Shown one piece after another: positions 24,042 through 35,703 of a stretch of DNA of 64,000 nt. Source of the stretch: Bolinopsis microptera. Lineage: Eukaryota > Ctenophora > Tentaculata > Lobata > Bolinopsidae. The stretch spans positions 11,789,997-11,853,996 of the forward strand of contig NC_087082.1 in assembly GCF_026151205.1 (NCBI RefSeq). The letters are read 5' to 3'. A program made the position numbers and the translations under genes. The notes under the pieces were generated by a model. The model saw only the letters and a list, made by a program, of their open reading frames with translations. It was not told where the DNA came from and did not search any database. Numbering within the stretch: position 1 is the stretch's first letter; each line of letters opens with the position of its first letter.

Positions 24042-24833
24042 TTTCCTGAGATCGTGTAATGAAAAATGAATTAGCCATGAAACTGTCATTCTTCTTGTCA
24101 AACTTATATTGTATAGCTTCTGATCAATCTGCAGGGTCCTAATTCAGAGAACAGTCAGAGTTTTCAGCCAGCTTTTTTGCATTATATTAACCGTTACCAT
24201 GGCATTACAGCTGCTTTTATTTAATTCTAAAGCAATCTATATTTCTAATTAACCTGACCAATAACCTGCGACTTTCAGCAAGGGTAGTTTCATCGCACCT
24301 CCTCTTCGTACTAATTTCTGTATATACCCGAGCCAGACGAAAAGTGGCGACCAGATGTCCCACATCTTTTACAATGGTGTCTCACACCGGTCTTAAAATT
24401 AGAGTAAACCTACAACAGGGGGCCGGGGGGTCTATCTTATGGTGCAGTTCTCAGTTAATGTGGAGCTTTACTTTTCTATCATGATGGTAACGAATCTGAC
24501 GAATATAAAATGTGCCCCCCTTTTTTAACAGTTAGGGGGCGTTGGTCGGTCTAATAGTTCAGACCAATGATACAAACAAGCCTAGAGACAAACAGCTAGC
24601 CATGTGGATCTTATTAAAAGGATAACTGATACAATAATTTAGTAACCGTGCACGTTGCTTTATTGATACTGTAGTTTTTTCGCTTCATTAGTCCTATATT
24701 TTTAGACTATTGAGCTGCAAAAAGTTTAGAGTTGCTGAACAGCTTAATTGTTTGTGCCGAGCATTTTTAGAAGTTAGGAGAGAAGTATTTAAAAACAATC
24801 CGTGATCTTAATACTATTGTTACAAGTATATAC
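24042..24833. other. intergenic stretch between two secreted-protein genes
   Basis: AT-rich sequence with a short run of C/G near 24415-24440 and ccccccttttttaac at about 24515. No gene seen. It contains the promoter of the next gene at its right end. Confidence 0.4.
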
Positions 24834-24840
24834 TATATAA
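24834..24840 (+). promoter_or_regulatory. TATA box
   Basis: TATATAA lies 67 bp upstream of the ATG at 24907, which would put transcription start near 24865-24870. Position and sequence fit; start-site data are lacking. Confidence 0.5.
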
Positions 24841-24906
24841 GTACAGTATTTATCCACAACCACTCCCTTCATTTTATTTCTAAACTCCTCTGTTTGCCAG
24901 TAGATC

Positions 24907-25443
24907 ATGTGGACAAGAGGCGCGCTCATCCTTCTCTCCCTCGTCACACTTGCTCAGTCCTTAAAACTTGGCGCTGTACCACGTACAGTCCACAAGCTGA
25001 TGTACGCAGAACAGCACCACACTCCTACCAGCCCCATGCTCAACCTGGGACACAACGTGTTCAACGAGCTGCAGTTCTACGAATGTTCCAGAGATGGAGG
25101 GGATTGTGCTAGCTACAAAGCGTTAACAGCTCTGCTAGCTCTAGGACGACGAGGAAAGGATTGCAGTACAGATAAGGAGTTTCATATGTGCAGGATTGCT
25201 CTGAAGAGGATAGAAGCAGCGCTGGGAGAGCAAGAGGATGGCACCGTAGATGTAGACACGCTCTACCCTCAAGTTCTGGGGCAGATCAAGGAGGATATTC
25301 CTTACATAAGGGAGGTTTTCTCTGCACTGGAAGGCTTTATCTGCCACAAGGAGGGCGAGGAGAGTAGGAAGTGCGAAGAGTTCAAGGGGATTCACAAGAT
25401 GTATGATTATCTAAACTTGGCAGCAGTATCGGAGGATGCTTAA
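24907..25443 (+). CDS. secreted six-cysteine protein, single exon
   Basis: An uninterrupted 178-codon frame from ATG 24907 to TAA 25441. Residues 1-18 (MWTRGALILLSLVTLAQS) form a clear signal peptide. The mature protein carries six cysteines (YEC, GDC, KDC, HMC, FIC, RKC), which could form three disulfides, and amphipathic helical stretches (MCRIALKRIEAALGE, QIKEDIPYIREVFSALEGF). There is no transmembrane segment after the signal. It is GC-richer than its surroundings, as expected of real coding sequence. I do not recognise the family. It lies 0.9 kb after another secreted-protein gene on the same strand but shows no clear sequence relation to it. Likely extracellular; role unknown. Confidence 0.8.
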   Translation: MWTRGALILLSLVTLAQSLKLGAVPRTVHKLMYAEQHHTPTSPMLNLGHNVFNELQFYECSRDGGDCASYKALTALLALGRRGKDCSTDKEFHMCRIALKRIEAALGEQEDGTVDVDTLYPQVLGQIKEDIPYIREVFSALEGFICHKEGEESRKCEEFKGIHKMYDYLNLAAVSEDA

Positions 25444-25597
25444 AATAAGTTGCAGCATCGCCTTTTAGATAAGCGATGCTTGATTTTGGTAAATTTGGGT
25501 GAGAACATTGGTTTATGTAACTGGAGGTATTTATTTTCATTGGCAAATTCGTTAAAATTAGTGTCCATTGTGACAAATATAGTGTTTTAGTTGAATA

Positions 25598-25699
25598 CAG
25601 TAAAATCCCGATTTTCAACAGAACCTGATAAACCGGGAACAACGATTTACCGCTGCTTTCTCCTTTCCTCAAACTCCGCAGTAAATCGGGATTTTACTA
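25598..25699. mobile_element. pogo/Tigger-like MITE, 102 bp
   Basis: Ends CAGTAAAATCCCGATTT and its inverse AAATCGGGATTTTACT(A), flanked by TA (25596-25597 and 25700-25701). This end sequence is typical of pogo-related miniature elements. It lies in the 3' flank of the six-cysteine gene. Confidence 0.75.
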
Positions 25700-25701
25700 T
25701 A

Positions 25702-26748
25702 ACTATTAAAATTGAAACTCGTCGATTAGTAACAAATAACCCTTTTATGTGATAATTCTCACTGATAATCATTTTCAGTAGATAAGAACAATTTGAAATG
25801 CTAACTGCAAATCAGCGTAACCGTTCAGTATATAGAACAAAGGAAGTCATCGGAGATTATTTTCGGAAATCGCGTCCGTGAAAATGATTCCTTGTTAAAC
25901 AACAAATTGGAAAAATCCAAAAAATGTACAATCAGAGATTTCCAGCCCAAAATGGGCCTTTAAAAAACACAATTTCGTCTTCCTATAATTAGTGTCTTCA
26001 AATTGTTGTTGAAACAAATGTGAATTGGCTGGAACAATGAGGGTGATTTCACACTGAAGGCTTACAACGAAATAATTCTAATAAGTTGAAATCACAGAAG
26101 TATTGCTGGGAAAATGAGATTATAACTCATCGTATTAATGTTGCTGATAAATGTTGAAATATGAATTTGAAATTAAAAAGAATCTAAAACAATTTTAGTG
26201 AGGGCAGCCGAAAAAACGTCTATATTTTTTCATTTCACCAAAAACACTCAAAGTTCATCAAGAGTGAAAATAAAATCTCTCTTATAGAACGAAGTCTAGG
26301 CACCTTTTGAAAACGAATGATGATACCTCTGTCCTATCAAAAAAGAAAGCGAAAGTGAAAGTTGCTCACTAAACGAAAGTGCGTACAACAAAAGTGAGTA
26401 CAACTCTTCAGATCAGTTTATTACTTACAAGCTCCACAGGAGCCAGATAACAAGGCAACTATAAAGCGAACTTGGCAGAATCACTAGTTGAATAGCACTG
26501 TTTTTAGCAATATTCTAATTCAGAAAAATAAAATAAAGGGAATAAATAACATTAACTGCCAACTTTGCTATAAGAAACCCTGTGCAACAAGCTTATCCTT
26601 CGAAAGGTCCAGGGTACTGAATGCCCAATGTTCAGCCACACATTATTGAATGTTATCAAATGCGCCCAGAGTTCCAAGAATATATCCTTATGGAAAACGA
26701 ACTTCGTTAAAATCGCGCCACAAATCTTAAATGACGACTTTTCCGTAG
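25702..26748. other. intergenic stretch, no gene seen
   Basis: AT-rich sequence between the converging ends of the six-cysteine gene (+) and the acidic-protein gene (-). No feature supported. Confidence 0.4.
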
Positions 26749-28007
26749 TTATCCATTCCCGTCTTGTCTATCGTCTGAAAACACAGATCATTTCTCTTTA
26801 TGTTTAATTTTTGGGAATACTCCGAGTTGGTCCTTTTAATTTTTTTGGGAGATTTTGGGTCATAATTCATATCTACTGATTCTTATAGAGTTGCTCAGTT
26901 GAGATTCTTTTGGAAATATGATCATCATCCAGCAAGCAGAATAAGACCACACCAACAATTAGAGTTTTATATAACTAAGATTAACTAATAACTATGTAGA
27001 GTGTAGAGTGTAATAAGAGTACCTGATTGGTGCTGGATCGCTTCATCTACTATCACCATAACGTTTCCTTCTTCTTCTTCGTCTTCTTCTTCAACCTGAA
27101 CAGTCTCCTCCTCAATATCCTCATTTCCACTCTCCCACTCCTCTTCCATTTCCTCAGCGCTCTCTAAACTATTGTCGCTGTCATCGCTCTCAATAAAAGC
27201 TTCCTCAACCTCGTCCTCGCGGAGATTTGGTAAATCTTCATCCGCATCTTCCATGTTGGCTGCCATCATGACAGGCATGTCATCATCGTCTGAATCAGCT
27301 GGCAAGTCTTCATCTGAATCATCTGCGCCATCTGGGCGACCCCGCTCGGCGATCAGTCGCTCCACCAGTCCGAGATACTCTCCAATCCTTGGCGGTGGAT
27401 CCTGAGTGAATAATATGTTATCTCAGTTTTCTGTTGAGTTGTGATTGGCAATGAGCCTATTTTAAACACGATGGAATAACTTAATAATTAGCTAATGTGA
27501 TTAATATCATGGATAACGTCAACTTTTTCGAGAATATTCTAGCTTTATCGTCATAGAAATAGTTGGCATGCATGCGTCAATGGTGTTATTGGTGACTTCT
27601 AAGCTTTCACCACGCTTTCCGTATTTAACAAGTCAGTCACAGGTCTCGAATTTCGTGTGTACTGTGATCACAAAAATAACTTTCTAACTTTGTTTTGTTG
27701 CGCGCGATCACGTGAGGTTTTCGCGCTGTGTTATCATACAAATATTATTCGCGCGTTACTACTTTGAACTTAAGTAGACCTCCTAAAAAGCATCAAATTG
27801 ACATTTAGTATAGCACAGTCGCAAAGGATTACATTTTAAAGCATTAAGATAACCACATTTAAATACCTGTAGTATGGCCTGTATTCGTGATCTAGGAGGG
27901 GGAGGAGGTTCGTTGTAAACAGGGCGTACCCGCGTGTGTGTCAATGCAGGGTCTCGGTAATAAACTATGAAGTCTTGTAGAATTGGACTGATCGGCAGCT
28001 CTAGGAC
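26749..28007 (-). CDS. acidic protein, 3' part of gene, family not recognised
   Basis: Three exons with matching phases: 27867-28007 (47 codons), 27023-27401, and 26749-26774 ending in TAA. The first visible exon reads ELPISPILQDFIVYYRDP and then a PPPPP stretch. The second begins DPPPRIGEYLGLVERLIAE, then becomes a long Asp/Glu/Ser-rich tract (about 100 residues, with blocks such as DEDLPADSDDDDMP and QVEEEDEEEEG). The protein ends soon after in a short polar tail. The acceptor at 28008-28009 shows that at least one more exon lies upstream, but I could not find it. The tail looks like a disordered acidic interaction or histone-binding type segment; that is only a resemblance. Confidence 0.65.
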
Positions 28008-31000
28008 CTGAAAATGGTATACATTTTAGTATAGAGTCCGATAAGTTAACGATGGTTTATTGATTTACTCTTAACAGTAATGGCCACGTGTCAAACAACA
28101 TCCCGGACAAAATGTTTAAAAACGGAAAAATTCCCCTAGGAAATGTTTGAGACTGAAAGTAAAAATTTTGCTAGTTACGCAGTAATTCTTCCAAAATTTT
28201 CCCACAACAATTCTATGAAATATCTCATCAGGTGTCAATTGTGTTCGGCATTGTAAAATATGATTATATTCCCACTGTTTATTTTGAATTACTTGTCTTC
28301 CGAACAAACTTATGATTATGGTTGCTTATTATTAGCAAGTGCTCCAATATCTTCGATCCCATAAACTTTAAATACACAACATAGTTTCTATGAGTTTTTG
28401 TTTATTTGTAATCGGAGCCGGCAGGTACTGAATGAAACTGAGTACTGAAAATGTCAATTAAACAAAATAAATCATATCCTGCACAGTTCACACCTGATAT
28501 CAATTTTAAAATAAGCGAACAAATTGTATAAGTTTTAAGATCCATAACAGACACTGTGCAGTCTATTCGTATGTGTGCTCAATCGGCCAGGGTCCTGACT
28601 GAATCTAAGATACTCGAAACACAATGATGCAATGATAAAAATGACGTGATTGGTGACTAATGTTGTTTAATGAAAGTGTGTTTTTTGTTTTTGAAGAGGT
28701 TAAGTTCAGTGGAGCCTTACAATCCAATTGTTACAAAGCACCGTCTAGATTAAACGGAGATTCCATTAAACGTATTACTTAACGCATAACGCACCGTCTA
28801 GCTAGGGTCTAAGAGAGCCATGCAGAATAATTACTGAACATGTCATCAATTTGTTTGTCACTCACGGCTGGTGTGAAACTAGGGCTACACAATAATAAGA
28901 TGTCGAAATTTAACGAGGTAAGATAAGCAAGCTGATAAGAGAGATATCTCAACAATCATTACTAGTCATTATAAATGTGGTGTACTGTGTAGAGCTGAAC
29001 TGAAAAACGCAATATATTCGTTTATAGGGATCAACTGATAGATGTAGTGCTATTTATACATATCATCAATTAATATAGACCATCACGGCTCAATCAGAGT
29101 ATTCTTCTTATCAAGATGAGTAGTGAGTACCATATATTATCTTGAAAACAAAGAGAGAAAGGGATGATGTAATAAGTTGGCTGTGAAATAATTGAGATTT
29201 AATGTCTCTTTTTAGTAATCTACACTTTGCAGTAGTTTAATTTGTTTATCATTGCCAAATCTAACGGTAACTTCAATAAATATTTTAACTTTTTCAAATT
29301 CAATTTACGATAAAATGATAAATTGATACTATAATTGAGTTTCTTTAAGTATGAGCAGTGGTAACGAATTTAGCATCATGATAAGGCCTCATGAAATGAA
29401 TATTATGTGCTTTTAGTTTAGACGATGATTTAATTATATTGTTATGATTGCCATTTCATTATCATACTCAGTATTAGGTATCACAGGTTAAATAGCGTTA
29501 AATCGCAAATATTCGATATAAATTCATCTTGAGTATATTAATTTGCAGACTCCTGCTTATTGCTTATTCAAATGGAACGGAAAGTTAAAGGGGCCACAAG
29601 TCAGGGTAATGAAGCTATAACATGACGATTTTTAATTTTTTTAGATGTTACAGCTGTAACTACTCATTCGAGGATTCTGTTGTCAAAAATAAACACTGGA
29701 GGCCACGCCCTTTCAACATTAAAACGAACATGCTAGAAACCCCATTTTAAAACTTTGCAATGGGTCATCGAATGTGGCATATGATCTGACAAGAGTATAC
29801 GAAACGGAGTTAAAATGACGTAGTTATGAAGCATTTTGAGTCTTGTTAGAACAGGGACCCCATAACGTACTCAAAAGTTGGAAGTATTTAGATTATTTAA
29901 GTATTTAGAAAGTTCGTTATGGCTGGACGTTTTGGCTTTGAAACACCACCTGCCATCTATAAGTAAGACATATTTTGAATGGGATCTGGTTGAAAGTAAT
30001 GAATTCATAATTCTTTAGATTTATTTCTACAATAAGTCGGTTGATTACTTCAACGGTTTCCCTCCAAAAATGCAAAATTTTAAAAAATAAGACAGAAACT
30101 CCACCTCATAATCGATTACCTAACGCATCACGTCACGCGTGCCGTTACAGTGACTTTTGGTGCACGATACCTTTAGACGTTTTCTACTACCTCGATATAA
30201 TTAAAGCTGTCGGTTTTCAGATAAACTAGATAGTAGCTTACCTTCCGAGACATTTTTAAATGGTACGAAAGTCGGTGGTTTTTCGAAGAAAAAAACACCA
30301 TATTTTCGGACTATTTTCCCCAAATTATTTTTCACAGTTTTTCCTTAATTATGACTTTATCGATTGACTATCAACTCATCGATATAGTAGGTTATAAATA
30401 TGATTCATAAAACAATTAATGAACATTAGTATTCGATCATGAATTGCTTTTAAAATAATTTTGGACACGTTCCATCAAAAATAAGCAAGCTCTGTCACTA
30501 CTTTATTGGCCACGGCGGTGAAATTTCGGGAGTAGTGGAAACTGGAAGATAACAAACACTGTCGGTCTCCAATACCCTCTGGAGGATTATAAGTTAAGTT
30601 GAGGCTAACTTTCAAAGGCGCCGTAGAAATTGTTTACAAGATGAAACAGCTGATCAGAGAAGATCTTTGTATTTAATTTTCTCAAATATTGGGTTGAAAA
30701 AATATCCCCAATTACCATGATTTAATTTGTCTCGCACAAGGTAATAGGTGTTTTTTGAGTTTCATTAAAAGGGTTTACAGAAGTGGTCCATGAAAAATTT
30801 AACAAAATTAAACTGGTACTCGGGAAAGTAAAGTGAATTATAATAATTTTATTATAGGCGGGTATAACCGTCAGCACTAAGAATAGACGAAAAACAACGT
30901 GGTAAAATAATTACCAGCTTTCAGCCAATGTCACAATCTTGAACAGTGGACACTGAGTGCTCCCCACTTGAGAAGATAAACAGGTTCAGTAGATGTTGTT

Positions 31001-32415
31001 AGAATAGTTGGGTGATAGAACCATTGAACCAAACATCAGATCTTTTACTCTTATTAAGAGGAGATGGGCACTTGACAAACAACTTCCCGGACAAAATGTA
31101 TAAAAACGAAAAGGTAGCGACCAATTTCAGGGTTACGTAGAGGCATCAAGTATAAGAGACAAGGTGGCGGGGTTGAGGAGGAATACCTGGGAGAGCCAGG
31201 GGGGCTAAGCCGTAATCGTCATACGACAGTGAAACAGAGAGCATGTAGATATTATTAAAACATCTTAATAAGACATGCCACAACCTAGCAATAACCGACA
31301 ATCAGGAAGATCTGAATTTGACAAATTTGCTGCGGGGACAATCAGCAAACTTGACAAAGCAGACAGATAGATACAAAGTAACGATAAGAGTTAAACAAAA
31401 CGGTGTTCCCGTTTTACAAAATAGAACAAAACAACCTTTCCTGATCACACTTCCAGACTGGATCTCCTCAGCTCAGTCTAAGTGAGCCGGCTAGATCTAT
31501 CCACGGTAAATCCTGGTTTTTGTCGGCAGATACTGCTGTGTTTACTGTCACGTCGAATATGCTAACTACTGTTGGGGTTAATGTCATGCTGGAATCATCC
31601 CCAGACCAAATATTTACCCTTCTAATTTTCCTTCACAAGTGTAATTTTTATCTGAGTATTAACGTATTTGTCAGGTCTAAAACCTCAGATCCGGGGACTT
31701 GTCACCATCAAAACAAACGAATTGCTGTTCTTAAACGTTAATGGCTGAAGCGATCTAAATTCTGAACGAAGAAAATCTTCCGCTGAAAATGAATGAAACT
31801 CTCTTTTACAGCTGCTGTATGATTGAACTTTGAAAATTAGACAATCCCTTCGCTATCGGCCTTGCCTCGAAAACAAATTGCCCAAAAAACAGCTAATCTG
31901 TTTATGGTATAAAAATGGTGAATGAAATAACACGCCCTAAAATATAGAACAGGAACTTGAACTGCTCGAATTTTAATACCATTCGTATAACCAAACTCCT
32001 TAGCGAACAAATTTCTCAGCACCATGAAAAAATAGCCTCATTTTGGTCCCAGCAGGATGCTTTCCTCCAAGACGAAAAAGTGCCGTACTGTTCATTTTCA
32101 TATCTAATTTCCGGAATTACCCGCCATTAGATTACTGGCACAATTATCCAGATCAAGTAGCGATACGCTTTCGCTTTTTGACGGTTATAAATTGATCTTT
32201 GGGGCGGGTTGCCTTGATGATTACAGTTATTGACGCTGTGATGAACGAAAAATGTGATGATCGGAAAATATAATGGATCTTAAAATAAATATAATAGATC
32301 TCCGGCGTCCGAACAAGGGAGGATCCACGGTAAGTCATAATCTCCCCCCAGGTGGTGCCAGCTGCGAAAACGCTGAAGGGGCTAGACTCTTCGACTCTTA
32401 TCAAGGAACGATTCC
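28008..32415. other. long stretch without recognised exons
   Basis: Must contain the 5' end of the acidic-protein gene, but no exon could be phased. Two copies of a short dispersed repeat (about 50 bp, sharing caaacaac and cccggacaaaatgt and taaaaacg) lie at 28083-28135 and 31068-31114. Open frames at 30041-30229, 31520-31741 and elsewhere lack protein-like features. Confidence 0.4.
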
Positions 32416-32750
32416 AATGCAATCTTTCATCTCATCTCTCAGACTTTTAGACTGACAGTTGCCAGAATAAAGAGGAATTACATAGTTTTATATTGATAGT
32501 CCATTGTAATACCATTAGTCTGATCTTGCGTGTTTTATTGTCCAATAATGGAGCAGTTAATCGCCGCCCATTTGCAGGAAAATATACTTATATAAGCGAC
32601 CAAGCGGTAACTAGCACCAAAAGGAACTAGGCTGGAAAACTTTATATCATAACAGTATCAAAGTTTTTACGGGGATTAAATCTTATTAAGAGCATCACTG
32701 AGCACTCCAGCGTGACTATCAACTACGTACGTGACTTTCGATCAGACTTC
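32416..32750. repeat. direct repeat of about 330 bp, copy 1
   Basis: Matches 33833-34166 in the same orientation over its full length with few differences. Shared blocks include tcatctcatctctcagactt, ggaactaggctggaaaactt and gagcatcactgagcactcca. Copy 1 begins at atgcaatctttc. It has no coding potential and does not show clear TG..CA ends. Confidence 0.8.
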
Positions 32751-33370
32751 CCAGATACTATCAAGACAGTCCTCTTTTCCGATGATACAAAAGTAGCCTC
32801 ACAACGCCGGAAAATTACAATATGAGGATAAGTTATCATAATCGGCAATGGCAACCAATCTTCAGTTTATTCCAGGACTGAACCAAGGTTCGGAGAACTC
32901 CGTCCTGAATTTCTTCCGATGCGTCTTGGACAAACGAAGTAACCGGAGCTCCTACTAGTTGCAGAGCCCCCATCTAAACCTTGGACAGACAGCTCACCTC
33001 ACCTATTTCTGACCACAATGACTCTGTCCCAAATACTGAAGCAACCTTCCATATCGCCTAACAGAATTTCAAAAGAAAAGCTTCGGGCGGAGATTAACCG
33101 ACGAGGCACCTTATACATCTGAAACAGTTGGTGCCTGGTGGTATGGGATACGATCTCAAATTAAATATCTAAGACCTAGGTATTATACTCCATTAGTTTA
33201 GCATCGCAGTCACGTGACAGATAGGAACACATTGCTTTATGGGACAGAATATCGTGAACGAAAAGTCAGCACCACGTTCCACAGTACTTACCTTGGGTAC
33301 CTTGGGTTCGTTTCGGGCCAGCACGCCCAGGCCAAGACATCTTGCGTCTCCACCACCGGTGTCTCTGTTA

Positions 33371-33834
33371 TCATGTCTTGCTCACAGCCCATTCCAAGAT
33401 TGAATTGCCGCTAGCCGCTGTATATCCAGGGGTAAGAGGGGTGTCGGGGACGGTATGAAGAAAGCGATCAAGTGCTGCCTTGAATTTTGGCAAGGTTGGG
33501 ATAGGCTTGATGTCGTGAGGCAAAGCGTTATACAAAGCAGAAGCCACTGAAGGGAAAGAATGGAACCTCATGGTGTTGGTGCTTTTGTATTTTGATCCGC
33601 CAAGAGGACGAAGACATGTAACTCTTCTTCTTTGAGAGTGTTGGAAAGAAATATTTACACTGTTGGGAATCTCACCGTAGTAAATTTTCCAGACAAGGAT
33701 GATCATGTACCTCTCGCGGCGGCGCTGTAGGGAGTAGAGATCAAGCTGCTTCAGGCGCTCCCAGTAGCTAAGATGCTTGTATCCTGCTATTTTTGCAGCT
33801 ATTTTTATGTCGTGACTCGTGAGCTAGCGATGCA
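33371..33834 (-). pseudogene. 5'-truncated non-LTR retrotransposon, reverse transcriptase C-terminus
   Basis: The minus-strand frame begins near 33834 with YWERLKQLDLYSLQRRRERY and ends with a stop at 33371. It carries the post-RT motif set of non-LTR ORF2 proteins: YSLQRRRERY, then VWKIYYGEIP, then FHSFPSVASALYNALP and LPKFKAALDRFL. No upstream catalytic YADD region is present, so this is a typical 5'-truncated insertion. It lies exactly between the two 330-bp direct repeats. Confidence 0.75.
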
Positions 33835-34166
33835 ATATTTCATCTCATCTCTCAGACTTTTAGACAGACAGTTGCTAGAATAAAGAGGAATTACAAAGTT
33901 TTATATTGATAGTCCATTGTAATACTATTAGTCTGATCTTGTTTTATTGTCCAATAATGGAACGTTTAATCGCCGCCATTTTGCAGGAAAATATACTTAT
34001 ATATGCGACCAAGCGGTAAATAGCGCCGATAGGAACTAGGCTGGAAAACTTTATATCATAACAGTATCAAAGTTTTGACGGGATTAAATCTTATTAAGAG
34101 CATCACTGAGCACTCCAGCGTGACTATCAACTACGTACGTGACTTAAAGATCAGACTTTGCAGATA
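33833..34166. repeat. direct repeat of about 330 bp, copy 2
   Basis: Second copy of the 32416-32750 sequence. It starts at the point where the non-LTR fragment ends. The two copies differ by small changes (for example gtttttacgggg versus gttttgacggg). Confidence 0.8.
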
Positions 34167-35624
34167 CACTCAAAATATTCTAAAGCCTCTTTGCTTCCAA
34201 CAACCACTTTGTTAAGACGATCGTAAGTTTGGTCCCTCATTATATGACATGACTCCAATTTAAAGGACGCACAAGTAGACAAGTAGTGCACATTATATTT
34301 GAAATCCTCTTTACGCTGAGAGAAACGGAGCCTTACAACGCTAGAGAACTCTTTTATTTAAATATATTCCCTTCCTTTTTCTTGTTGGCCTTGTTAGCAC
34401 CACAGTATTTAGTGAGCAGTGTTGTGGATCACACCCCAACTCAGGTGCTACCGGACTCTACGACTCCTCTCCAGGAATGATAGCAATGCAATCTTGATTG
34501 GAAAATTCTGCTTTTCCCCGTTTGTGACTCACTGATTATTATTTAATTAAACAAGTTATTATCACTTTTGTGTCTGTGTGCAGGAGAACTGGGGACGCCA
34601 GTAGCATCATCTTCTGCAGAAGCATTCTATCACTCTTCTTTTATTTTGATATCATCTCTAGGATTGATAAAGGGGCTGATTTACAAACATCATTATCAAC
34701 CTCATTATCAACCTCATTATTCATTAAAGCAAGGCACTGTCGAGTAATGAACTGCACCTAGATAAAAAAACTCGATAAAAAACTTACTTAAGGGTAGCTC
34801 AAAAATTACGTAACGACCCCTTACGTAGTAAAAGAACAATGATACAAGATGTCTGTGATAATTCTGTACAAAGTTTAAGGAAATACGGTAATTTGTAATC
34901 TGTAACAGCTCTTTCAGAGACACTCATACTTAAATACAGAATTATTGTTCTCTAAAAATCATTCACTATTCCTAATTCACTAACATCTCAAAACTTAATT
35001 TCAAAAAGGTTTGACGGGTGCTTCCAATCAGACACGGTATACTTGAAGAGTATATCAATCCTCCACCGCAACATAATCACATTACCATCACGATCATCAT
35101 AATATCACGATCTCTGTATTGCAATGTTTGCAAATAGCTACTATTAGAAACTTTATACCAAGTTTATAATTACTGTCAATACGCATTATCTAGACTTGGA
35201 CTAACGATTTATTGATGGAATGCTATTAAAAGTCTATATCAGTTGCTATTAAAAGTCTGTATCATTCAAGTCAAGCAAATGACTGAATGACAAATTGAAG
35301 GGCACAAGAAGTGTGTCGTTCAATATGCCTGGATATAAGCATACCATTAGCATCAAATCAGATTTACAATTATACTTCATTGACAACAAAATGAAAGATA
35401 CGGCAGTAACATGATTATCATAAACGAAAACTGAATTTTCAGGATATGTTTCCAAAAATTACGGAACATTCTCACGGAAATCCAGTTTTTGATACTACAG
35501 CCGTAACTCTCATATCATATGAATCTGGTATCTTTTATCAAAACTGAAAAAGTCTGAATCGCTCGCAATCTATTAACATCGATAAATAATGCAAATCGTA
35601 TGAATCCGTTAATCGTTTCATTGC
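34167..35624. other. intergenic stretch, no gene seen
   Basis: AT-rich; a small inverted pair (aaaaattacgtaacg / cccttacgtag) lies near 34800-34830. Open frames of 60-70 codons show no domain features. Confidence 0.4.
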
Positions 35625-35702
35625 CATGTGACGTGACATGTGACGTGACATGTGACGTGACATGTGACGTGACATGTGACGTGACATGTGACGTGACATG
35701 TG
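35625..35702. repeat. 12-bp tandem repeat touching the homeobox stop codon
   Basis: Six and a half copies of catgtgacgtga end one base before the stop codon (35704-35706) of the homeobox gene. It therefore forms the first bases of its 3' untranslated region. Confidence 0.9.
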
Positions 35703-35703
35703 C

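Noticed and set aside
27172-27405. Serine-rich plus-strand frame
   Set aside because: Antisense of the acidic tract (Asp/Glu codons read as Ser on the other strand).
32416-34166. LTR retrotransposon with 330-bp LTRs
   Set aside because: The direct repeats lack clear TG..CA ends, primer site and gag-pol; the interior holds a non-LTR RT tail instead.
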